A DNA stretch of 5,577 bases from JBBUX01 sp037445775. Its GTDB lineage: Bacteria > Actinomycetota > Coriobacteriia > Anaerosomatales > PHET01. A program made the translations under genes and the position numbers. The first letter of the stretch is position 1. Every line of letters begins with the position of its first letter. This document shows positions 1-5,238 of the stretch, piece by piece. The stretch covers positions 1 to 5,577 of the forward strand of contig JBBIJX010000074.1 of assembly GCA_037445775.1 (NCBI GenBank), given 5' to 3'. A model generated the notes under the pieces. That model saw only the letters and a program-made list of their open reading frames with translations. It was not told the origin of the DNA and did no database searches.

Positions 1-127
1 CGGGATCCTCACTGCGCTCGGCGTCCGCAGGGTTGGGCACGCACCCGACGGCGAGTAGCGCGGCGGCGGCGAGGGTCGCAAGCGCGGCCGCTCTGGGGAG
101 ACTCCTCAAAACAGTTCTCGACTTCAT
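1..127 (-). CDS. N-terminus of a putative lipoprotein (partial)
   Basis: The first 42 codons of a gene that runs off the left edge, too short to be found by length alone. It starts with ATG at 127, two bases after the copA stop (TGA-TC-ATG). An AAAGG about eight bases upstream, inside the copA end, can serve as ribosome binding site, so translation is probably coupled to copA. The peptide begins MKSRTVLRSLPR, then has an Ala/Leu-rich hydrophobic core (residues 13-27) ending in LLAVGC, with Cys29 as the likely lipidated residue. It continues VPNPADAERSEDP, a typical flexible linker. The -3 residue of the lipobox is Ala rather than the preferred Leu, which is tolerated. The mature domain lies outside the window, so the function cannot be read. 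The position after copA suggests an extracytoplasmic partner in copper handling, for example a thioredoxin-like or copper-binding lipoprotein, but that is inference. Confidence 0.72.
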   Translation of the reverse strand, partial: MKSRTVLRSLPRAAALATLAAAALLAVGCVPNPADAERSEDP

Positions 128-129
128 GA

Positions 130-2748
130 TCACGCCTTTCTCGCGAGAGTGGGCTTGAATCGGCGCAGCAGCAGCGAACTCGTCACGACGCTCACGCTTG
201 AGAGCGCCATGGCCGCACCAGCCAGCTCGGGCTTGAGCAGGCCAAAGGCGGCGATCGGGATGCCGAGCGTGTTGTAGCCGAGCGCCCAGATGAAGTTCTG
301 CTTGATCTTGCGCATTGTCGCGCGCGACAGCTCGATGGCCGTGACGACGTCACGCAGGTCGTTCTTGATGAGCACGATGCCGCCCGTCTCCATCGCGACG
401 TCGGTACCGGCTCCCATCGCGATGCCGACGTCGGCGGAAGCGAGCGCCGGTGTGTCGTTGATGCCGTCGCCGACCATCGCAACGGTCTTGCCGCGCTTCT
501 GCAGCGCCGCGACCTCGTCGGCCTTGTGCTCTGGAAGCACCTCGGCGAGGACGCGGTCAGCGGGAATCCCAGCCTGCGTCGCGATCGCCTCAGCGGTCCG
601 ACGGTTGTCCCCCGTGATCATGTAGACCTCGACGCCGATCGACGTCAGCCGAGCGACCGCCTCGGCCGAGTTGTCCTTGAGCGTGTCTGCGACGGCGACA
701 AGCCCCGCTAGCCGCGAACCATCCAGTCCAACGAGCATGACTGTCTTGCCCTCGCCCTCGAGCGCGTGGATGCGCGCCTCGTGCGTTTCGACATCGATTC
801 CCTCGCGCACCATCAGCTTGCGGTTGCCGAACGCGACGTGTGTGTCCTCGACCGTCCCGACCACGCCGTGGCCGGGAACGGCCTCGAAGCCTTCGACGTC
901 ACCGAGCGAGATCCCGTCTTCCTTCGCGCGGGCGACAACCGCCTCGGCGAGCGGGTGCTCAGAGTTGCGCTCGAGCGCCGCGGCCAGCGCGAACATGCGC
1001 GAGCCGTGCGTCTCGTCCAGCACGACGACGTCTGTCACCACAGGCGTACCGTGCGTGAGCGTGCCGGTCTTGTCGAACACGATGGCGTCGATCTTGTACG
1101 CGGTCTCGAGCGCCTCGCCGCTCTTGATCAGGATGCCGTTCTCCGCGCCCTTGCCGGTCCCCACCATGATTGCGGTGGGAGTGGCTAGCCCGAGCGCGCA
1201 AGGGCACGCGATCACGACCACCGACGTCCCCACGAGCAGGGCCTTCACGAACGGGTCCATCATCATGTAGAAGTCCGGCGACACGAACTGCGGCACGACG
1301 AACAGCCACACGAGGAACGTCACCAGCGCGACAACGAGTACCGCCGGCACGAACAGAGCGCTGATGCGGTCGGCGAATCGCTGGATCGGCGCCTTCGAGC
1401 CCTGTGCCTCCTCGACGAGGCGCACGATCTGCGCTAGCGCCGTATCGGCACCGACCTTGGTCGCCCGGAAGCGGAAGCTCCCGAGCTTGTTCATCGTTGC
1501 TCCGATGACGGTGTCGCCCGTCACCTTCTCTACCGGTATCGACTCGCCCGTGAGCATGGATTCGTCGACCGCTGAGGCGCCGTCGACGATGACGCCGTCG
1601 ACGGGGACCTTCTCGCCGGGGCGCACAACGACGAGGTCGCCGACGACGACCTGTTCGACCGGCACGTCGGCCTCCTCGCCACCGCGCACGACACGCGCTG
1701 TCTTGGCGGCGAGGCCCATGAGCTTCTTGATCGCGTCGCCGGTCCGACCCTTCGCCCGCGCTTCAAGCAACTTGCCGAGAATCACGAAGGTGATGAGCAA
1801 CGCGCTCGTCTCGTAAAACACCGGCTCCATGTAGAGCGCCGGGACGAACGTGGCGGCCGCCGAGTAGAAGAACGCGGCCGACGTGCCCACGGCGATGAGC
1901 GTGTCCATGTTGCCGGTCTTCTGCTTCAGCGCGCCCCACATGCCATGGTAGAAGCGCGCACCGGCGATGAACTGCACCGGAGTCGCCAGCAGGAACATCA
2001 GGTACTTCCCGACAAGCATCGGATCCCATGCGCCGCCGAACACGAATGCGAGCCATTCGGACACCGCGAGTGGCACCGCCATCATGAACGGCGGAACCAT
2101 CGCGACGAACAGCAGCGGGATCGACAGCGCGAGCGAGAAGGCGAACATGCCCTTCTCGCGTGCGTACGCCTTCGCGGCCGCCTGGGCTGCGACGCCCTCA
2201 CCCGTGTCGGCGCCCGGCGCCGCCTCGATATTGACGGTCGCGTCGTAGCCGGCGCCGCGCACGGCGGTGATCAGGTCGTCGACGCCCACGACCTCCGGGT
2301 CGAACTCCACGGTGCCCGTCTCGGTCGCGAGGTTGACGGATGCGCTCGCGACGCCGGGCATCTTCATGAGCACCTTCTCGATCAGCGTCGAGCATGACGC
2401 ACAGTGCATGCCCACCAGCGTGAGCGTGACCTTGCCGGATCGCGACGCCGCGGGGGCGGCCGTCGCGGCAAGCGGTGTCGCGGAGTAACCGAGCTTCGCG
2501 ACCGCCTCGGCGATTCCCCTCGCGTCGATCACCGCTGGGTCGAATCGGGCTACGAGCTTCTCGGTCGCGAGGTTCACGTTCGCGCTCTCGACGCCATCGG
2601 TCTTCGGCAGCGCCTTCTCGATTAGCGCCGAGCAGCTGGCACACGTCATGCCGCCCACAGCGAACGTCAGCTCCTCTACGTGCGGCGGAGCGCCGGGCGT
2701 CGCCGGCACCTCCGGCTTACTCTCTGCAGAGACTATGTCAGTAGGCAC
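130..2748 (-). CDS. copA: Cu(+)-exporting P1B-1-type ATPase CopA
   Basis: A complete 872-residue heavy-metal P-type ATPase of the inner membrane that uses ATP to export Cu(I) from the cytoplasm. Two N-terminal HMA metal-binding domains carry GGMTCASCS (Cys36, Cys39) and GMHCASCS (Cys116, Cys119). Membrane helices begin near residue 202. The actuator domain has TGES at 400-403. The ion site is CPC at 515-517, the phosphorylated Asp is in DKTGT at 559-563, the nucleotide-binding SEHPLA is at 596-601, and the hinge GDGINDTP is at 760-767. The last two helices give the Cu(I)-specific signature: N818-x6-Y825-N826-x4-P831, then P840-x6-M847-x2-S850-S851-x5-S857. This separates it from Zn/Cd and Co ATPases. 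The start is GTG at 2748, with AAGGGAGG (2754-2761) five bases upstream. Length and domain order are normal, with no sign of decay. It lies 69 bp after the cupredoxin gene and two bases before a lipoprotein gene, in a probable copper operon. Confidence 0.97.
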   Translation of the reverse strand: MPTDIVSAESKPEVPATPGAPPHVEELTFAVGGMTCASCSALIEKALPKTDGVESANVNLATEKLVARFDPAVIDARGIAEAVAKLGYSATPLAATAAPAASRSGKVTLTLVGMHCASCSTLIEKVLMKMPGVASASVNLATETGTVEFDPEVVGVDDLITAVRGAGYDATVNIEAAPGADTGEGVAAQAAAKAYAREKGMFAFSLALSIPLLFVAMVPPFMMAVPLAVSEWLAFVFGGAWDPMLVGKYLMFLLATPVQFIAGARFYHGMWGALKQKTGNMDTLIAVGTSAAFFYSAAATFVPALYMEPVFYETSALLITFVILGKLLEARAKGRTGDAIKKLMGLAAKTARVVRGGEEADVPVEQVVVGDLVVVRPGEKVPVDGVIVDGASAVDESMLTGESIPVEKVTGDTVIGATMNKLGSFRFRATKVGADTALAQIVRLVEEAQGSKAPIQRFADRISALFVPAVLVVALVTFLVWLFVVPQFVSPDFYMMMDPFVKALLVGTSVVVIACPCALGLATPTAIMVGTGKGAENGILIKSGEALETAYKIDAIVFDKTGTLTHGTPVVTDVVVLDETHGSRMFALAAALERNSEHPLAEAVVARAKEDGISLGDVEGFEAVPGHGVVGTVEDTHVAFGNRKLMVREGIDVETHEARIHALEGEGKTVMLVGLDGSRLAGLVAVADTLKDNSAEAVARLTSIGVEVYMITGDNRRTAEAIATQAGIPADRVLAEVLPEHKADEVAALQKRGKTVAMVGDGINDTPALASADVGIAMGAGTDVAMETGGIVLIKNDLRDVVTAIELSRATMRKIKQNFIWALGYNTLGIPIAAFGLLKPELAGAAMALSSVSVVTSSLLLRRFKPTLARKA

Positions 2749-2790
2749 GGTGGCCTCCCTTGTCAGATTCGTTGTCGTATTCGGTCTCGT

Positions 2791-2805
2791 CGGGGATGTT
2801 CCCCG
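2791..2805. promoter_or_regulatory. Perfect GC-rich dyad between cupredoxin gene and copA
   Basis: An inverted repeat with six-base arms, CGGGGA and TCCCCG, around TGT. It begins 12 bases after the TAA of the cupredoxin gene and ends 42 bases before the copA start. After one mismatch on each side two further base pairs form (2788-2808). On the minus strand no T-run follows it, so it is not a standard intrinsic terminator. It could be an mRNA hairpin that sets relative expression of the two genes, or an operator for a copper regulator. I cannot match it to a known operator. Confidence 0.4.
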
Positions 2806-2817
2806 TCGGCATCGTCG

Positions 2818-3336
2818 TTACCGCACCACGATCTTGCCGAACACCATCCGCATGCCGCAGTAGAACGGATACTCACCCGGCTCGAGAGCGGGAAGCTCGA
2901 CCGTGCGCGGCCCGGCGGAGAGATCCTCGGAGAAGCCGAGCTCCTCGCTCATGACCTGGGCGGTGCAGCCAGAAGACGCCCCGAAGGTGATCCGCGCGGG
3001 GACACCGGCGGTGAGCAAGATGACATTCGGCTGGTAGTAGCCCTGTGAGAGGTCCACGTCGATCGTCTGGATATCGCCCGCGACGGTCGCGGCGCCCTCG
3101 GCAGGCTCGCCGGTGATGCCGTTCTCGGTCGGCGCGGTCGAGCCGCAGCACGCGCAGCCCGGCGTAGCGGCGGCGTCGATACCGGCGGCGGCCGGCGCGA
3201 ACTGTGCGGCGTTCAAACTGCCGGAGTTGCGCGCCTCGGCGAAGCGATACGCGCCGAAGAACGCAGCTACGGCCAGCACGCCTACTATGACGAAGCGCAC
3301 CGGGCGGTTCTGACTGGCGGTTGAGGTTTGTGACAT
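2818..3336 (-). CDS. Membrane-anchored cupredoxin-domain protein, Cys/Met ligands
   Basis: A 172-residue protein with a short positive N-terminus, one hydrophobic segment (about residues 13-30) acting as signal anchor or signal peptide, and a domain outside the membrane. A low-complexity linker holds GCACCGS (Cys61, Cys63, Cys64). Residues 88-172 form a cupredoxin-like domain of the EfeO type: QPNVILLTAG, then SSGCTAQ (Cys124), then ELPALEPGEYPFYCGMRM (Cys160, Met162, Met164) and a last strand GKIVVR. The whole protein has no histidine, so candidate copper ligands are Cys and Met, favouring Cu(I). The ATG at 3336 is chosen because AAGGAG (3345-3350) lies eight bases upstream; the frame stays open to 3579, but that extension overlaps the previous gene. 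Its domain is clearly related to the one in the preceding TauE-type protein, from which it is separated by 23 bp. Likely role: extracytoplasmic copper binding or delivery next to CopA. Confidence 0.88.
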   Translation of the reverse strand: MSQTSTASQNRPVRFVIVGVLAVAAFFGAYRFAEARNSGSLNAAQFAPAAAGIDAAATPGCACCGSTAPTENGITGEPAEGAATVAGDIQTIDVDLSQGYYQPNVILLTAGVPARITFGASSGCTAQVMSEELGFSEDLSAGPRTVELPALEPGEYPFYCGMRMVFGKIVVR

Positions 3337-3344
3337 GAGTCGCA

Positions 3345-3350
3345 CTCCTT
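3345..3350 (-). promoter_or_regulatory. Ribosome binding site fixing the cupredoxin start
   Basis: AAGGAG on the minus strand, eight bases before the ATG at 3336. It lies in the 23-bp gap after the TGA of the upstream gene and decides against the longer frame that begins at 3579. Confidence 0.8.
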
Positions 3351-3359
3351 TGTCGTTGA

Positions 3360-4640
3360 TCATCTGACCGCGCCACCCACCACTAGACCGACGATGACGG
3401 CGGCCCCGATCACGGCGGCGGCGAGGATGAGTTCGGTAGGGCTGAAGCCCAAGACGGTGACGGACGTTCGTGCGGATGCGGTTTCGGCGGAGGCAGCCGG
3501 GGCTCGAGCGCTCCGGGTGCCGCGCACGCGGGAGACGTAAAGGGCGCCCGCGACGGCTGCGCCGGCGAGCGCAAGCCACAAGAAAGGCGAGGTTCCCGCA
3601 GCGCCGGCGCCTGACACGAGCTGGCCCGACATCATGCCCATCCCGCAGGTAAGCGTGTACGTACCGGCCTTGACCGCCGGCAGCTCAATGGGGGTAACCG
3701 AGTTCGGCGCGACATTGACAAGCACGCCGAGCTGCGGGATCGCAACTTGGTCGGAGCATGCGTTGTTCTCACGGCGGTCGACGAGGATCCGCACGGGGGT
3801 GTCGGCAGGGACCTGCAGCACCTGCGGGGAGAAGCGCACGTTCTCGATGACAAGCGGGACCTCAGCCACGCCATCGGCGCCTACCGAAACCTCAGCCGCG
3901 TCGGTCGTCGGACCGCCCAGCACGGCGATCCGCAGCGTGTTGAAGGTGACGGGCGCCCCAACCAGCATGAGCCCCCGGTTGACGAACACGAGCCCGAAGA
4001 TGATGACGCCCACGGCGAGCACGCGCATCATGCGCTGCTTCAGCTGCCCCGGTATCAGGGAGCCGGCCGTACCGAACGCAACCATCAGCGGAGCGGTCCC
4101 CAGGGCGAACGCGGCCATGCCGAGCGCGCCGGAAGGAGCGCTGCCTGACGCAGCGGCCGTCACCTGGGCCGCCATGAGGGGACCGCAGGGAAGCAAGCCC
4201 GTCATCAACCCGAACAGCATCGGCGTGGCGAGCGAACTCTCCCCGGCTTCAGCCTCGACGGCCGACTTGCGGCGCAGTTTCAACAGCACGGTCATCAGGA
4301 ACTTCGGCGGGCGCGGCGTGAATCGCGCCGCCCACCGGACGCGTCCGGTCATGCCGAGGCCGAGCACGATCATGAACGCGCCCGCGAGGAACATGACGTA
4401 GGGACGTATGGCGTCGAAGTCGAGCAGGCTGCCAAGCGCGCCCAGAGCCAGACCCACCGTCATGTAACTGACGACCTTGGCGCCTTGGTAGACGATGTTC
4501 GGCGTGATCTTGCGATACCACGGCCCCTTCTCCTCGCACTTCACCGCGTAGGTGAGCACGAGCGGGCCGCACATGGACACGCAATGCAGACTGGTCCCAA
4601 GACCCAGGACGAACATCGATATGACGTAGGTGGTGAACAC
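3360..4640 (-). CDS. TauE/SafE (UreH-like) membrane protein fused to a cupredoxin domain
   Basis: A 426-residue fusion. Residues 1-228 are a six-helix TauE/SafE or UreH-like domain (COG2836 type), with HCVSMCGP (His19, Cys20, Met23, Cys24) in the first helix and LPCGP (Cys152) in the fourth. The charged loops (KCEEK near 34-38, an Arg/Lys-rich stretch at 100-125, KQR at 201-203) put the N-terminus outside and the following domain outside. Residues 258-343 are a cupredoxin-like domain with NACSDQ (Cys295) and TCGMGMMSG (Cys332, Met334, Met336, Met337) and no histidine. Two more hydrophobic helices follow (352-369 and 403-423), joined by an Ala/Arg-rich linker. Such proteins are often found beside copper ATPases; whether the membrane part moves copper, thiols or electrons is not known. 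The GTG start at 4640 has AAGGAG six bases upstream and is preferred to the GTG at 4670. It precedes a second cupredoxin gene by 23 bp. Confidence 0.9.
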   Translation of the reverse strand: MFTTYVISMFVLGLGTSLHCVSMCGPLVLTYAVKCEEKGPWYRKITPNIVYQGAKVVSYMTVGLALGALGSLLDFDAIRPYVMFLAGAFMIVLGLGMTGRVRWAARFTPRPPKFLMTVLLKLRRKSAVEAEAGESSLATPMLFGLMTGLLPCGPLMAAQVTAAASGSAPSGALGMAAFALGTAPLMVAFGTAGSLIPGQLKQRMMRVLAVGVIIFGLVFVNRGLMLVGAPVTFNTLRIAVLGGPTTDAAEVSVGADGVAEVPLVIENVRFSPQVLQVPADTPVRILVDRRENNACSDQVAIPQLGVLVNVAPNSVTPIELPAVKAGTYTLTCGMGMMSGQLVSGAGAAGTSPFLWLALAGAAVAGALYVSRVRGTRSARAPAASAETASARTSVTVLGFSPTELILAAAVIGAAVIVGLVVGGAVR

Positions 4641-4646
4641 TTGGTG

Positions 4647-4652
4647 CTCCTT
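4647..4652 (-). promoter_or_regulatory. Ribosome binding site fixing the TauE-cupredoxin start
   Basis: AAGGAG on the minus strand, six bases before the GTG at 4640. The in-frame GTG at 4670 has no such site and lies inside a palindrome, so the shorter start is preferred. Confidence 0.8.
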
Positions 4653-4663
4653 GTGGGTGGTCG

Positions 4664-4686
4664 GTGACACACACGATGCGTGTCAC
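4664..4686. promoter_or_regulatory. 23-bp near-perfect palindrome, candidate operator
   Basis: Arms GTGACACACA (4664-4673) and TGCGTGTCAC (4677-4686) match at 9 of 10 positions around a three-base centre. The outer seven bases, GTGACAC and GTGTCAC, are perfect. It ends 24 bases before the GTG start of the TauE-cupredoxin gene. A further GTCAC half-site lies at 4730-4734. No T-run follows on the minus strand, so a terminator is unlikely. The symmetry suggests the site of a dimeric regulator; the alternative is an mRNA hairpin upstream of the ribosome binding site. It does not match the CopY box TACAnnTGTA. Confidence 0.5.
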
Positions 4687-4693
4687 GAGGGGT

Positions 4694-4728
4694 CCGAACG
4701 GACGCATGCGAACGCGCACCGAACGGAC
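4694..4728. repeat. Direct repeat CCGAACGGAC, two copies in the intergenic gap
   Basis: Identical 10-mers at 4694-4703 and 4719-4728, with starts 25 bp apart. A partial copy, CGAACG, lies between them at 4709-4714. The left copy is part of a 12-bp dyad, GTCCG-AA-CGGAC (4692-4703). With the palindrome next to it, this makes the 105-bp gap a probable regulatory region. I could not recognise a convincing -35/-10 pair in it. Confidence 0.45.
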
Positions 4729-4745
4729 GGTCACAAGGAGCGATA

Positions 4746-5111
4746 TCAGAGCCTGAGCCGTTCCCCCCAGGAAACGCCGGTCTCCGGTGGCGCGTTGACG
4801 CCAACGGCCACGACGCGGCTGACTGCAAAGCGGGGCACGAAGGCCGCGACGGCGGCGATAACGGCCCACAGGAGCGCTACGGTGATGGCATCGGAGCCCG
4901 ACGGTACGATGGCGCTGGGGGCGGCATTGACCACGTATTCGCCGCCACAGTCACCGAACAACCCGGGGACCGAGTGGTGACCCCACGGCATCGCCGAGCC
5001 GATGGACATCGAGCAGCCCGTCATGCGACACATGGGCACGACTATGGCGACGACCGCCACGACGATCGCCAGCGTGAGCAGCGCCTTACGGTTGTTCAGA
5101 AACGCGCTCAT
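4746..5111 (-). CDS. Small two-helix membrane protein with Met/Cys/His-rich loop
   Basis: A 121-residue protein that I do not recognise as a named family. After a short positive N-terminus (NNRK) comes a Val/Ala-rich helix (about 10-26), then an outside loop (27-73) that starts MCRMTGCSM and goes on to MPWGHHS and FGDCGGEY. The loop carries Cys28, Cys33, Cys55, Met27, Met30, Met35, Met41, His45 and His46, all soft-metal ligands. A second helix spans about 74-92, and the C-terminal tail is positive and probably cytoplasmic. The ATG at 5111 has GAGGAG just upstream, though only three bases away; an ATG at 5132 in the same frame has no binding site but cannot be excluded. It is the first gene after the upstream terminator and leads the copper gene cluster, so a role in copper binding or sensing at the membrane is plausible but inferred. 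Confidence 0.78.
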   Translation of the reverse strand: MSAFLNNRKALLTLAIVVAVVAIVVPMCRMTGCSMSIGSAMPWGHHSVPGLFGDCGGEYVVNAAPSAIVPSGSDAITVALLWAVIAAVAAFVPRFAVSRVVAVGVNAPPETGVSWGERLRL

Positions 5112-5183
5112 GGACTCCTCGGCCCTCGGCATACCTATGGGCAACAGTGCAAACCCCGTGCCGTGTACGTTCGGGATCCCGCA
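5112..5183 (-). promoter_or_regulatory. Leader region expected to hold the copper-operon promoter
   Basis: This stretch lies between the terminator of the surface-protein gene and the first gene of the copper cluster, so a promoter is expected here. It holds a perfect 10-bp palindrome, CGGGATCCCG (5172-5181). TTGCAC and TATGCC occur on the minus strand but are only 13 bases apart, too close for a normal -35/-10 pair. The call rests on position, not on a recognised promoter. Confidence 0.35.
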
Positions 5184-5209
5184 CCAAGAAGCCGCCCATT
5201 CGGGCGGCT
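5184..5209 (-). terminator. Rho-independent terminator of the LPXTG surface-protein gene
   Basis: On the minus strand an eight-base stem, AGCCGCCC and GGGCGGCT, encloses the tetraloop GAAT. The stem runs straight into TTCTT. It begins 30 bases after the TGA of the surface-protein gene. The T-run is short but the stem is perfect and GC-rich. It separates that gene from the copper cluster. Confidence 0.78.
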
Positions 5210-5238
5210 CCCGGTGACGGCTTATCGTTGAAGTTGCC

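Noticed and set aside
671..1270. Plus-strand open frame of 199 codons
   Set aside because: It is antisense to the conserved ATPase core of copA and is Ser/Pro-rich without any motif, so it is a shadow of that gene.
3337..3579. Longer N-terminus for the cupredoxin protein
   Set aside because: It would overlap the preceding gene by 220 bases and adds an Arg-rich stretch before the membrane anchor. The ATG at 3336 has a strong ribosome binding site.
3634..4401. Plus-strand open frame of 255 codons
   Set aside because: It lies antisense to the TauE-cupredoxin gene, has low-complexity Ser/Thr/Ala/Arg composition and no recognisable domain. Long antisense frames are common opposite high-GC genes.
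4641..4670. Upstream GTG start at 4670 for the TauE-cupredoxin gene
   Set aside because: It has no ribosome binding site and lies inside the palindrome. The GTG at 4640 has AAGGAG at ideal distance.
4249..4869. Minus-strand frame of 206 codons overlapping two genes
   Set aside because: It covers the start of the TauE-type gene in another frame and the intergenic gap. Its Arg-rich composition fits a frame shadow.
5172..5181. CGGGATCCCG as an operator
   Set aside because: It is a perfect palindrome but short, and GC-rich 10-mers of this kind are expected by chance. It is noted only within the leader region.
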